NCBI GenBank assembly: GCA_041165405.1
Contig: JBEANL010000001.1
Span: 124,001 to 188,000, forward strand
Origin: Methylopumilus sp009926035
GTDB taxonomy: Bacteria; Pseudomonadota; Gammaproteobacteria; Burkholderiales; Methylophilaceae
Direction of reading: 5' to 3'
DNA length: 64,000 bases
The notes under the pieces are model-generated. The model searched no databases and was not told where the DNA came from. It saw only the letters and a list, made by a program, of their open reading frames with translations. This document shows positions 8,639 through 17,132 of this stretch, piece after piece. Both the position numbers and the translations under genes were made by a program. The number at the start of each line of letters is the position of its first letter. Within the stretch, counting starts at the first letter, position 1.

Positions 8639-9994
8639 ATGTTAGAAAATCTAACAGACCGATTGCAAAGCGTAATTAAAACAATCCGTGGACAAGCAAG
8701 GTTTACTGAACAAAATATCAGTGATGCTATGCGCGAAGTCAGAATTGCTTTAATTGAAGCGGATGTTGCTTTGGCTGTCGTAAAAGATTTTATCGATCGC
8801 GTTAAAACTAAAGCGCTTGGTGTAGAAGTATTACAAAGTTTATCTCCAGGACAAGCCATTATTAAAATCGTTCAAGATGAGCTTACTGTTCTTATGGGTG
8901 ATCAGAACGTCGCCTTAGAGCTTAATGTTTCTCCACCCGCTATTATTCTAATGGCGGGTCTTCAAGGCTCTGGTAAAACAACTACCTCTGCCAAACTTGC
9001 CAAATTACTTATTGAAAAAAAGAAAAAAGTATTACTTGCGAGCGCCGACGTATATCGTCCTGCGGCGATTGATCAACTTAAAACGCTTGCTAAAAGTTTA
9101 GATATTGAATGTTTTGATTCAAACCCTAGCCAGAAACCATTAAAGATTGCGTCAGACACTATCGATTATGCAAAAAAACATTTTTTTGATGTGGTGATTT
9201 TTGATACGGCAGGTCGCTTAGGTATTGATGTTGAAATGATGGATGAAATTAAATCACTTCATAAAAAATTAAATCCAATTGAAACTTTATTTGTTGTTGA
9301 TGCAATGCAAGGTCAAGACGCAGTGAATACTGCAAAAGCTTTTGGAGACGCACTACCTTTAACCGGTATTATTTTAACTAAGCTAGATAGTGATACGCGC
9401 GGTGGGGCTGCTCTATCTGTTCGACAAGTAACTAGTAAGCCTATTAAATATATTGGGACAAGTGAAAAAATTAATGGTCTTGAACCTTTTCATCCTGAAA
9501 GAATGGCATCGAGAATTCTTGGTATGGGAGACATTGTCAGTCTTGTTGAAGATGCTCAGAAAACATTGGATGTTAAAGAAGCAGAGAAGCTAGCAGAAAA
9601 AGTTAAGTCAGGAAAAAATTTCGATTTAGAAGACTTCAAAAATCAAATAGGGCAGATGAAAAAAATGGGTGGTGTGAGTGCGTTGATGGATAAAATGCCA
9701 GCACAATTTTCGGGTGCCGCATCGAAGATTAATGCTGAAGATGGTGATAAATCACTTCGTCAAATAGAAGCCATTATTAGTTCAATGACACCTCTTGAAA
9801 GAAGAAAGCCTGAATTGATTAAAGCTACAAGAAAGAAAAGAATTGCTATGGGTTCTGGCGTTCAGGTTCAAGATGTGAATCGCGTCCTTAATCAGTTCGA
9901 AGAGATGCAAAAGATGATGAAAATGTTCTCAAAAGGCGGTTTGGGTAAACTGATGCGCGGTATGGCTAGCAAAATACCTGGCCTCAGACCCTAA
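8639..9994 (+). CDS. ffh: Signal recognition particle protein Ffh
   Basis: Ffh is the SRP54 GTPase that binds signal sequences of nascent membrane proteins and, with 4.5S RNA and FtsY, targets ribosomes to the membrane. The 451-residue protein shows the N domain (1-95), the G domain with P-loop GLQGSGKTT from residue 107, DTAGR and TKLDSDTRGG motifs, and a methionine-rich C-terminal M domain (about 330-451). Length is standard. tRNA-Lys follows 65 bases downstream with its own promoter. Confidence 0.97.
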   Translation: MLENLTDRLQSVIKTIRGQARFTEQNISDAMREVRIALIEADVALAVVKDFIDRVKTKALGVEVLQSLSPGQAIIKIVQDELTVLMGDQNVALELNVSPPAIILMAGLQGSGKTTTSAKLAKLLIEKKKKVLLASADVYRPAAIDQLKTLAKSLDIECFDSNPSQKPLKIASDTIDYAKKHFFDVVIFDTAGRLGIDVEMMDEIKSLHKKLNPIETLFVVDAMQGQDAVNTAKAFGDALPLTGIILTKLDSDTRGGAALSVRQVTSKPIKYIGTSEKINGLEPFHPERMASRILGMGDIVSLVEDAQKTLDVKEAEKLAEKVKSGKNFDLEDFKNQIGQMKKMGGVSALMDKMPAQFSGAASKINAEDGDKSLRQIEAIISSMTPLERRKPELIKATRKKRIAMGSGVQVQDVNRVLNQFEEMQKMMKMFSKGGLGKLMRGMASKIPGLRP

Positions 9995-10011
9995 TCTTCC
10001 ATGAACCATTG

Positions 10012-10040
10012 TTGACCATTTAGGCTCAATAAAGGATAAT
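10012..10040 (+). promoter_or_regulatory. Sigma-70 promoter of tRNA-Lys
   Basis: TTGACC (10012-10017) and GATAAT (10035-10040) are separated by exactly 17 bases. Transcription should start near 10047, giving a 5' leader of about 13 bases before the tRNA. The -35 matches consensus in five of six positions. Confidence 0.75.
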
Positions 10041-10059
10041 CACGTGTTTTGTTTCTTCT

Positions 10060-10135
10060 GGGTCGGTAGCTCAGTCGGTAGAGCAGCGGACTTTTAATCC
10101 GTTGGTCGTGGGTTCGAATCCCGCCCGACCCACCA
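10060..10135 (+). tRNA. tRNA-Lys (TTT anticodon)
   Basis: A full cloverleaf of 76 bases with encoded CCA. The acceptor stem GGGTCGG pairs with CCGACCC, the anticodon loop is CTTTTAA, and the T arm carries GTTCGAATC. Anticodon TTT reads both lysine codons, which suits an AT-rich genome. Confidence 0.97.
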
Positions 10136-10371
10136 TTTATATCAAGGACTTTTAAGCATTTACCATAAAAAGTCCATCTCAAATTACCTCATAACATCTT
10201 ATAGACTAAATAATAAAATCAGTGGCAATAGTATTTATGCAGACACTTTATTTCTAATAGTTTTAATTTTATTAAACTTAAATTTAATTTGAAATTAAAA
10301 AAATATTTTGCATATTTTATTATTTCATTTTGCGCTTTTTTAAATGCTTCTTGTTTAGCTTTTTATTAAAG
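10136..10371. other. AT-rich gap between tRNA-Lys and the tRNA-Arg pair
   Basis: This 236-base gap is the longest gene-free stretch seen in the window. It is very AT-rich, especially 10240-10330. An 8-bp hairpin (10146-10153 with 10168-10175) lies just after tRNA-Lys but lacks a T-run. I see no open reading frame with a ribosome site and no recognisable small RNA. Confidence 0.6.
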
Positions 10372-10448
10372 TGGCGCGCCCGAAGAGATTCGAACTCCTG
10401 ACCCCTTGGTTCGAAGCCAAGTACTCTATCCAGCTGAGCTACGGGCGC
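10372..10448 (-). tRNA. tRNA-Arg (TCG anticodon)
   Basis: A 77-base cloverleaf with encoded CCA. GCGCCCG pairs with CGGGCGC, and CTTGG/CCAAG closes the loop CTTCGAA, so the anticodon is TCG. It is the downstream gene of a tandem pair and differs from its neighbour only in base 34. An unmodified or U34-modified TCG anticodon should read CGA and CGG. Confidence 0.95.
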
Positions 10449-10471
10449 GTTTATAAGAGAGATTACAAAAG

Positions 10472-10548
10472 TGGCGCGCCCGAAGAGATTCGAACTCCTG
10501 ACCCCTTGGTTCGTAGCCAAGTACTCTATCCAGCTGAGCTACGGGCGC
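10472..10548 (-). tRNA. tRNA-Arg (ACG anticodon)
   Basis: A 77-base cloverleaf with encoded CCA and anticodon loop CTACGAA, so the anticodon is ACG. In bacteria A34 of this tRNA is normally deaminated to inosine by TadA and reads CGU, CGC and CGA. It is the upstream member of the tandem pair and is probably the ancestral form, since ACG is the common bacterial arginine anticodon. Confidence 0.96.
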
Positions 10549-10556
10549 GTTGAGAC

Positions 10557-10562
10557 ATTATA
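10557..10562 (-). promoter_or_regulatory. Candidate -10 element for the tRNA-Arg pair
   Basis: On the minus strand a perfect TATAAT ends 8 bases before the first base of tRNA-Arg(ACG). No good -35 is visible, as that region falls in the 3' end of tRNA-Ser. If used, the transcript would start almost at the mature tRNA 5' end. The pair could instead be read through from tRNA-Ser. Confidence 0.4.
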
Positions 10563-10581
10563 ACTTAATGATATTGAATAA

Positions 10582-10675
10582 TGGCGGAGAGCGAGGGATT
10601 CGAACCCTCGATACAGGTTTAAGCCCGTATGCTTCCTTAGCAGGGAAGTGCCTTCGACCACTCGGCCAGCTCTCC
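10582..10675 (-). tRNA. tRNA-Ser (GCT anticodon)
   Basis: A 94-base class II tRNA with a long variable arm and encoded CCA. The acceptor stem is GGAGAGC with GCTCTCC and the anticodon loop contains CTGCTAA, so the anticodon is GCT and reads AGC/AGU. It lies upstream of the tRNA-Arg pair on the same strand. Confidence 0.96.
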
Positions 10676-10685
10676 AGAAGCGCGA

Positions 10686-10714
10686 ACGATACGCTAAATT
10701 GCTTTAAAAATCAA
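10686..10714 (-). promoter_or_regulatory. Candidate sigma-70 promoter of tRNA-Ser
   Basis: On the minus strand TTGATT (10714-10709) and TATCGT (10691-10686) are 17 bases apart. The expected start near 10679 leaves a leader of only about four bases before the tRNA. It lies directly after the lysC stop codon. Confidence 0.5.
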
Positions 10715-10724
10715 TTTCTAGGGC

Positions 10725-11948
10725 TTATGCATCAAGTCCAAAAGCTTTGTGAAGAGCTCTTACTGCAAGCTCTAGATATTTCTCGTCAATAAGCACTGAA
10801 ATTTTAATTTCGCTTGTTGAGATCATGTCGATATTAATGCCCTCTTCGGATAATGTTCTAAACATTTGGCTTGCAACACCTACGTGTGAGCGCATACCAA
10901 CGCCCACGATAGATACTTTTGCAATTTTATCGTTTCCATTTACTTCTTTAGCGCCCACGTGACCTTTAACTTTTTCATTAAGAATTGTTAAAGCCTTATT
11001 TAAATCATTTTTATTAACAGTAAATGTAAAATCTGTTGTCCCAACAGCACCCACGTTTTGAATGATCATATCGACGTCAATATTGGCATCAGCAATAGGA
11101 CCTAGTATTTGATAAGCAATTCCTGGTTTATCTGGCACGCCAAGAATGGTTACTTTTGCTTCATCACGATTAAAAGCAATACCTGAAATAACGGGCTGTT
11201 CCATATTATTTTTTTCCTCAAATGTAATTAAAGTGCCGTCACCTTCTTCTTCGAAACTTGATAGCACTCTTAACTTAACTTTGTATTTACCTGCAAATTC
11301 GACGGATCTAATTTGAAGTACCTTTGACCCTAAGCTTGCCATTTCAAGCATTTCTTCAAAAGTAATTGAATCTAATTTTTTAGCCTCAGGGACAACTCTT
11401 GGATCTGTCGTATAAATACCATCGACATCTGTATATATTTGACATTCATCGGCTTTAAGCGCAGCTGCTAGTGCAACGCCTGTGGTATCTGAGCCTCCGC
11501 GACCAAGTGTAGTAATATTACCCTGTTCATCTACACCTTGAAATCCCGCAACGACCACGACATAACCTTTATCTAAATCATCTTGGATATTGTTATGATC
11601 AATTTTTAAAATTCTGGCTTTCGTGTGAGCATCATCAGTGAGAATTTTTACTTGGGAGCCAGTATAGCTTTTAGCTTTAATACCAAGATCGATTAATGCG
11701 AGGGCGGTCATACCAATACTCACCTGTTCTCCTGTTGATACCATCACATCTAATTCTCTCGGATCAGGTTCTTCCATAATTTCTTTGGCTAAACTAATGA
11801 GTCGATTGGTTTCTCCTGACATTGCAGAAACTACAACCACTACTTGATGGCCGAGCGATTTATATCGAGCTACACGTCTTGCAACAGCCCTTATTCTTTC
11901 TGGTGTTCCAACTGAAGTGCCGCCATATTTTTGTACAATTAAACTCAT
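10725..11948 (-). CDS. lysC: Aspartate kinase
   Basis: LysC phosphorylates aspartate, the first step to lysine, threonine, methionine and diaminopimelate. The 407-residue protein begins with the kinase motif KYGGTSVG (7-14), has the substrate-binding MVSTGEQVS near 71, GRGGSDTT near 150, and two C-terminal ACT domains (about 265-405) expected to sense lysine and/or threonine. It is monofunctional, with no homoserine dehydrogenase fusion. An internal start producing a beta subunit is possible but not evident. It follows alaS after 5 bases, so it is read from the recA-alaS transcript. Confidence 0.96.
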   Translation of the reverse strand: MSLIVQKYGGTSVGTPERIRAVARRVARYKSLGHQVVVVVSAMSGETNRLISLAKEIMEEPDPRELDVMVSTGEQVSIGMTALALIDLGIKAKSYTGSQVKILTDDAHTKARILKIDHNNIQDDLDKGYVVVVAGFQGVDEQGNITTLGRGGSDTTGVALAAALKADECQIYTDVDGIYTTDPRVVPEAKKLDSITFEEMLEMASLGSKVLQIRSVEFAGKYKVKLRVLSSFEEEGDGTLITFEEKNNMEQPVISGIAFNRDEAKVTILGVPDKPGIAYQILGPIADANIDVDMIIQNVGAVGTTDFTFTVNKNDLNKALTILNEKVKGHVGAKEVNGNDKIAKVSIVGVGMRSHVGVASQMFRTLSEEGINIDMISTSEIKISVLIDEKYLELAVRALHKAFGLDA

Positions 11949-11953
11949 ATATT

Positions 11954-14608
11954 TTAGCTAATAATTATTTTCTTTATTTTATTTAGGCAATCATTGAAAG
12001 CTTGATCAAGAAGTTCTGGTTTTGATCCACCAGCCATTGCTAAGTCGGGCTTACCTCCGCCCTTGCCTCCTATTGCAATTCCTAATTCACTTGCGATTTC
12101 ACCCGCTTTTATTTTAGTCGTTAAATCTTGTGTCACGCCAACAGCCAATGTAACTTTGTCTTGATCAACACCACTTAAAATTATAACTGCACTTTTAAGA
12201 TCTGATTTAAGTTTATCAATGGTCTCTCTTAATGCTTGTGCATCATAAGCACCTAATTTTTCCATGACAATTTTAATATCTCCTAGGGACGTAGCTTTTT
12301 TAGATAAATTGCCACTTTCAGAAGATGCAATTTTTGATTTTAATTGGTGGATATTTTTTTCTTGTTCTTTCAATTGCTCTTGAATTTGATCAATTTTATT
12401 TAAAAGTTCTGAGGAGGGTACCTTAAGGTCCTGAGCTAAGCGATCAATGATTGAAGTATGTTCATCCATGTAATCAATTACATTAAATCCTGTTATGGCT
12501 TCAATACGTCGAATACCAGAAGAAATACCTGTTTCTGAGATGATTTTAAAAGCGCCAATATCACCTGTTCTTTTTACATGTGTTCCGCCACATAATTCTT
12601 TACTTGATCCTATACTAAGCACTCTGACCTCATCAGAATATTTTTCACCAAAGAGCATCATGGCACCACTTTTCTTAGCATCTTCTAAATGCATTGTTTG
12701 TGCTTCAGTATCTGTGTTGTTAAGTATTTCTTGGTTAACAAACATTTCGACAGATTTAATTTCGTCTGCATTTAAAGCATGGGGATGAGAAAAGTCAAAG
12801 CGTGTTTTTGAATCATCAACAAGAGAGCCTTTTTGTTCTACATGGGCACCTAGAATATTTTTTAAAGCTTTATGAAGTAAATGAGTAGCTGAATGATTAC
12901 GCATGATATTTTTTCTGGAGTCATTCTCGACCGATGCTGTAACTTCATCAGAAACTTTTATGCTGTTTGTTTCAACAACACCATAATGTGCGAAAATTTT
13001 TGCTTTAATTTTTTGTGTGTCTTCAACTCTAAAAAGACCATTTGATGTTTTAATGATGCCTTTGTCACCTACCTGGCCTCCAGATTCTGCATAGAAAGGG
13101 GTTTTATCAAGAATGACAATACCTAAATCGCCTTTGACAAGTTCTATTTTAGATTCATCATCTTTAAATAGAGCTAGAACTCTAGCTTTGCTCTCAGTAA
13201 CTTCATAGCCTTTAAATTCTGTAGCCTCTCCAATGTAGTCAACGTTCATTTTCATTTTGAATTTATTAGAAGATCGAGCCTTTGACTTTTGCGCTTCCAT
13301 TGCTGCATCAAAACCTTTTTGATCAATTAAAATATTCTTTTCTCGGCAAATGTCAGCGGTTAGATCGAGAGGAAAGCCAAAAGTGTCATGAAGTTTAAAA
13401 GCAATTTGACCATCAAAAGTTTTTTGATTTTTTTGAGTAAGTGCTTGAATAGATGCCTCGAGTATATTCATGCCATTTTCAATAGTTTCGAAGAATCTCT
13501 CTTCTTCTTGCATAAGCGTTAATGCAATTTTTTGTTTATTTTTTTCAATGTCAGGATAAGCCTTGCCTAACATGCGAACAACATCATCCACTAATTTATA
13601 AAAGAAAGGTTGTCTGCAGCCTAGTTTATATCCATGTCTAATGGCTCTACGAATAATTCTTCTTAAAACATAACCGCGACCTTCATTACTTGGAATTACA
13701 CCGTCCGAAATTAAAAATGTGCAAGCACGTATGTGATCTGATAACACTTTTAATGAAGAATGAGTGATGTCTGATGTTTTTGTAATATTCGCTGCTGATT
13801 GAATGAGCGGTACAAATAAATCTGTTTCGTAATTAGCATGAACGCCTTGAAGCACCGCACTGATTCTTTCTAAGCCCATACCTGTATCAACAGAGGGCTT
13901 CGGCAGCGTATGCATCATGCCTTTTTCATCGCGGTTATATTGCATAAAAACAATATTCCAGATTTCAATGAAACGGTCGCCATCCTCATCTTTAGATCCA
14001 GGAGGGCCTCCAGGTATATGATTTCCGTGATCATAGAAAATTTCAGTACATGGGCCACATGGGCCTGTATCACCCATCATCCAAAAATTATCTGATGCGA
14101 ATTTAGCACCTTTATTATCACCAATACGGATAATTTTTTCAGGCTGAATACCGATAAGCTTTGCCCAGATATTATAAGCTTCATCATCTTCACTATAGAC
14201 CGTAACTAAAAGTCTTTCTTTGGGTATTTTATAAATTTCAGTGAGCAGTTCCCATGCATACTGAATTGCATCTTTTTTGAAATAATCACCAAAGCTAAAG
14301 TTGCCGAGCATTTCAAAGAAAGTGTGATGTCTTGCTGTATAGCCTACATTTTCTAAGTCGTTATGCTTACCACCTGCTCTGACACATTTTTGGCTTGAGG
14401 CCGCTCTTGAATAGTTACGTTTATCAAAACCTAAGAATACGTCTTTGAATTGATTCATGCCTGCGTTTGTAAATAACAAAGTAGGATCTTCTCCAGGCAC
14501 CAACGAGCTTGAAGCCACAACTTGATGCTGTTTTTTCTTGAAAAAATCTAGAAATATATTTCTAATTTCTTCGCTAGAAATAATTGGCTGATTTAATGAA
14601 GTCGACAT
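11954..14608 (-). CDS. alaS: Alanine-tRNA ligase
   Basis: AlaRS charges tRNA-Ala and edits mischarged serine and glycine. The 884-residue protein has the class II catalytic core (1-250, with the GNFSFGDYF motif near 102), the tRNA-recognition domain, the editing site with His572 and His576 in HSATHLLH plus Cys673 and His677 in CGGTH, and a coiled-coil and C-Ala domain whose glycine-rich GGKGGGKPD tail is intact. Length is typical. It starts 7 bases after the recX stop, an order also seen in E. coli (recA-recX-alaS). Confidence 0.97.
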   Translation of the reverse strand: MSTSLNQPIISSEEIRNIFLDFFKKKQHQVVASSSLVPGEDPTLLFTNAGMNQFKDVFLGFDKRNYSRAASSQKCVRAGGKHNDLENVGYTARHHTFFEMLGNFSFGDYFKKDAIQYAWELLTEIYKIPKERLLVTVYSEDDEAYNIWAKLIGIQPEKIIRIGDNKGAKFASDNFWMMGDTGPCGPCTEIFYDHGNHIPGGPPGSKDEDGDRFIEIWNIVFMQYNRDEKGMMHTLPKPSVDTGMGLERISAVLQGVHANYETDLFVPLIQSAANITKTSDITHSSLKVLSDHIRACTFLISDGVIPSNEGRGYVLRRIIRRAIRHGYKLGCRQPFFYKLVDDVVRMLGKAYPDIEKNKQKIALTLMQEEERFFETIENGMNILEASIQALTQKNQKTFDGQIAFKLHDTFGFPLDLTADICREKNILIDQKGFDAAMEAQKSKARSSNKFKMKMNVDYIGEATEFKGYEVTESKARVLALFKDDESKIELVKGDLGIVILDKTPFYAESGGQVGDKGIIKTSNGLFRVEDTQKIKAKIFAHYGVVETNSIKVSDEVTASVENDSRKNIMRNHSATHLLHKALKNILGAHVEQKGSLVDDSKTRFDFSHPHALNADEIKSVEMFVNQEILNNTDTEAQTMHLEDAKKSGAMMLFGEKYSDEVRVLSIGSSKELCGGTHVKRTGDIGAFKIISETGISSGIRRIEAITGFNVIDYMDEHTSIIDRLAQDLKVPSSELLNKIDQIQEQLKEQEKNIHQLKSKIASSESGNLSKKATSLGDIKIVMEKLGAYDAQALRETIDKLKSDLKSAVIILSGVDQDKVTLAVGVTQDLTTKIKAGEIASELGIAIGGKGGGKPDLAMAGGSKPELLDQAFNDCLNKIKKIIIS

Positions 14609-14615
14609 ACGCTAA

Positions 14616-15086
14616 CTATTCTTCCTTGGCATTCAATATTTTTTTTATGAGAGAGACATCAAATCCGCGACTTTGAAGGAAGCGAGCTTGCTTTGACCAT
14701 TCCTCTTTAGAGGAGGGGAGAATTTTAAATTTTTTTTGCCAAACTTGTTTTGCATATAATAATTCTTGGTTATTAAGGGGGCTAAGGTATTCTTCTATAA
14801 GTGCCGGATCTATGCCTTTTTCTTCAAGTTCTCTAGCAATTTTATAACGTCCAAATTTATTCTTTTTTGCATGAATAAATTGTTCGCAATATCGCTCATT
14901 AGAAAGCCACCCCTCAGATACTAAAGATGATAAAAAAAGATCCAATGCCTCTTCATTTAATTCAAGCGTTTGAGCGTATTCACTTAATTTTAATTTTAAT
15001 TCGAGAAGCGAATATTCTCTTTTTGCTAGGTAATAAAGCGCTCTTTTTTTAAGTAAAATTAATGGATTATTTTTTGCGTTACTCAG
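14616..15086 (-). CDS. recX: Regulatory protein RecX, probable CTG start
   Basis: RecX binds RecA filaments and limits recombinase activity. The longest frame opened by TTG (14945) gives only 109 residues and misses the first RecX repeat. Reading upstream in the same frame gives the family opening RALYYLAKREYSLLEL and a sensible first peptide MSNAKNNPLILLKKR. The only near-cognate start there is CTG at 15086-15084, overlapping the recA stop by 8 bases, for about 156 residues, the usual RecX length. An ATT start a few codons later is the alternative. Close overlap suggests translational coupling to recA. Confidence 0.82.
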   Translation of the reverse strand: MSNAKNNPLILLKKRALYYLAKREYSLLELKLKLSEYAQTLELNEEALDLFLSSLVSEGWLSNERYCEQFIHAKKNKFGRYKIARELEEKGIDPALIEEYLSPLNNQELLYAKQVWQKKFKILPSSKEEWSKQARFLQSRGFDVSLIKKILNAKEE

Positions 15087-16113
15087 TTTCGTCAGTTTCC
15101 TGCGGCGCAGTCATTGCTTCGCTTAGAGCCGATGAATTCGCTCTAATTTTATCTTCAATTTCTTGAGCAATTTTTGGATTTTCTTTTAAAAACTCTCTTG
15201 CATTATCCTTGCCTTGACCAATCTTTTCTCCGTTATAGCTGTACCATGCACCTGCTTTTTCGATAAATTTCAATTGAGCGCCAATTTCAATAATTTCGCC
15301 TTCTCTTGAAATGCCTTCACCATAAAGCACATCAAATTCAGCTTGTTTAAACGGAGGCGCAACTTTATTTTTAACTACTTTAACTCTTGTTTCAGCGCCG
15401 ATAACCTCATCACCTTTTTTGATTGCACCAATGCGGCGAATATCAAGTCTCACGGAAGCATAAAATTTTAAAGCATTGCCACCTGTTGTCGTTTCAGGAT
15501 TTCCAAACATTACACCAATTTTCATACGAATTTGGTTAATAAAAATAACAAGCGTGTTCGTTTTTTTAATGTTGCCAGTTAATTTTCTCAATGCTTGTGA
15601 CATGAGTCGAGCTTGAAGCCCCATATGTGAATCACCCATTTCACCTTCAATTTCTGCGCGCGGTGTTAAGGCTGCCACTGAATCAACTACTACAATATCA
15701 ACTGAACCACTTCTTACAAGCATGTCCGCAATTTCAAGTGCTTGCTCACCTGTGTCTGGCTGAGAAATCAATAGATCTGGAATCACAACACCTAATTTGG
15801 CAGCGTACTGAGGGTCAAGGGCATGTTCTGCATCAATAAAGGCAGCTACACCACCCAGTTTTTGCATCTGAGCAATGACAGATAGGGTTAAGGAGGTCTT
15901 GCCTGATGATTCTGGGCCGTATATTTCAACAACGCGACCTCTAGGCAGGCCCCCAATGCCGAGTGCTATATCAAGACCTAATGAGCCCGTTGAAACAGAT
16001 TGAATATCCTGGATGACATCGGAATCATCCATCCTCATGACAGAGCCTTTTCCGAATTGTTTTTCGATCTGCGCTAATGCAGCAGCGAGTGCTTTACTTT
16101 TGTTGTCATCCAT
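15079..16113 (-). CDS. recA: Recombinase RecA
   Basis: RecA forms filaments on single-stranded DNA, drives homologous strand exchange and activates LexA self-cleavage. The 344-residue protein has Walker A GPESSGKT (66-73), the MAW/loop regions including NQIRMKIGVMFGNPETTTGG, and an acidic C-terminal tail ending in ETDETE. Its start is preceded by AAAGG. I do not recognise a LexA box in the 45 bases upstream, so it may be transcribed mainly from upstream genes or from an unrecognised promoter. Confidence 0.98.
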   Translation of the reverse strand: MDDNKSKALAAALAQIEKQFGKGSVMRMDDSDVIQDIQSVSTGSLGLDIALGIGGLPRGRVVEIYGPESSGKTSLTLSVIAQMQKLGGVAAFIDAEHALDPQYAAKLGVVIPDLLISQPDTGEQALEIADMLVRSGSVDIVVVDSVAALTPRAEIEGEMGDSHMGLQARLMSQALRKLTGNIKKTNTLVIFINQIRMKIGVMFGNPETTTGGNALKFYASVRLDIRRIGAIKKGDEVIGAETRVKVVKNKVAPPFKQAEFDVLYGEGISREGEIIEIGAQLKFIEKAGAWYSYNGEKIGQGKDNAREFLKENPKIAQEIEDKIRANSSALSEAMTAPQETDETE

Positions 16114-16158
16114 CTAAATTTGCCTTTAATTAATGTGTTTTTATCACTAATAATTATT

Positions 16159-16659
16159 TCATACTTGGGGGTTTAAAGTAAGCGCTAAGACCTGGTTTAG
16201 TGCAAATAGACAAGAAGATTCACGTATGTTTTTTCTTGATCCAGGGAAGATTTTTAAGGCATTAAAAACGATCTTATTTTGATAAGCAATAGCAAAGAAA
16301 ACAGTCCCTACAGGCTTCTCAATCGACCCTCCCGAAGGACCTGCGATCCCAGTAATTGACAGGGCAATATCGGCGCGACTTGCATTAAGTGCCCCTAATG
16401 CCATTTCTGAAGCAACTTCTTCACTTACTGCGCCGAATTTCGAGAGCGTAGTTTGACTAACCTTAAGTAATTCTACTTTTGATTCGTTGCTATAAGTTAT
16501 AAATCCCCGGTCAAACCAGACAGAGCTTCCGGGGATATTTGTGAGTTGTTGACACACCAATCCTCCAGTGCATGATTCAGCAAGGGCTATACGCAAATGA
16601 TGTTGAATAAGGGCGTTGCCCAATTGGACGCATGTATCTTGAATTAAAGTATGAGCCAT
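16159..16659 (-). CDS. pncC: Nicotinamide-nucleotide amidase (CinA C-terminal domain)
   Basis: PncC deamidates nicotinamide mononucleotide in NAD recycling. The 166-residue protein is the stand-alone CinA C-terminal domain, with the hallmark AESCTGGL (Ser29 region), then GSSVWFDRGFITYSN and the glycine-rich SITGIAGPSGGS. No N-terminal molybdopterin-like domain is present. Its start overlaps the end of pgpA by 16 bases. The pgpA-pncC-recA order is common in beta- and gammaproteobacteria. Confidence 0.93.
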   Translation of the reverse strand: MAHTLIQDTCVQLGNALIQHHLRIALAESCTGGLVCQQLTNIPGSSVWFDRGFITYSNESKVELLKVSQTTLSKFGAVSEEVASEMALGALNASRADIALSITGIAGPSGGSIEKPVGTVFFAIAYQNKIVFNALKIFPGSRKNIRESSCLFALNQVLALTLNPQV

Positions 16660-17132
16660 TGTATTGAAAGATAAATCATTAGTGCAAAAAATGCGGCGAG
16701 ATAATCATCGAGCATGATGCCCAATCCTCCCCCTACATGTTTATCTAAAAAGCTAATTGGAAAGGGTTTCCAAATATCAAAAATTCTAAAAAGTATGAAC
16801 AGCTCAAAGATTAGAAAAATGTTTAAAGCTGGACGGGCAATAATTAACATTAAAAAGAAGGCCGAAATTTCATCCCAAACAATAGCGCTTGGATCTTTAA
16901 GATTAAGCGCACGAGCTGTTTGATCACAGATAAAAATGCCTCCAATAGTAAATAGAAAAGCCAGAAATATCTGTGTAGCAAAACTATAAGAAAAAATAAA
17001 TAAATAAAGAGGGATGCCTAGAAGAGTTCCTAAAGTACCCGGCGCTCTTTTTGAAAGCCCAACACCAAAGCCTAACGCTATAAAATGCGACGGGTGTTTG
17101 AGTAAAAATTTAATATTAGGCAAAGTGGTCAA
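16644..17132 (-). CDS. pgpA: Phosphatidylglycerophosphatase A
   Basis: PgpA removes phosphate from phosphatidylglycerophosphate to give phosphatidylglycerol in the inner membrane. The 162-residue protein has the family opening GFGVGLSKRAPGTLGTLLG near 22-40, the acidic motif IVWDEISAFF near 93, several hydrophobic helices, and a conserved late region with GGLGIMLDD. Its start overlaps thiL by 17 bases and its end overlaps pncC by 16, a tightly packed operon. Confidence 0.93.
   Translation of the reverse strand: MTTLPNIKFLLKHPSHFIALGFGVGLSKRAPGTLGTLLGIPLYLFIFSYSFATQIFLAFLFTIGGIFICDQTARALNLKDPSAIVWDEISAFFLMLIIARPALNIFLIFELFILFRIFDIWKPFPISFLDKHVGGGLGIMLDDYLAAFFALMIYLSIQWLIL

Larger units (their letters stand above)
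10371..10550. repeat. Two 80-base near-identical direct repeats carrying tRNA-Arg genes
   Basis: Bases 10371-10450 and 10471-10550 are identical except at 10414 versus 10514 (A versus T on the plus strand). The units lie exactly 100 bases apart and each covers a whole tRNA-Arg gene plus one or two flanking bases. This is a tandem duplication with a single substitution at the wobble position of the anticodon. Confidence 0.95.

Noticed and set aside
10146..10175. 8-bp hairpin after tRNA-Lys
   Set aside because: No T-run follows and the loop is 14 bases, so it is not supported as a terminator.
9991..10182. Minus-strand reading frame across tRNA-Lys
   Set aside because: The protein-like sequence GGIRTHDQRIKSP is the well-known artefact of translating a tRNA gene; tRNA-Lys explains it.
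10320..10792. Several reading frames on both strands across the tRNA-Arg and tRNA-Ser genes
   Set aside because: All are translations of tRNA sequence and flanks, with no ribosome sites or family matches.
14986..15002. TTAATTT-type short repeats
   Set aside because: They are codons for an alternating Leu-Lys helix in recX.
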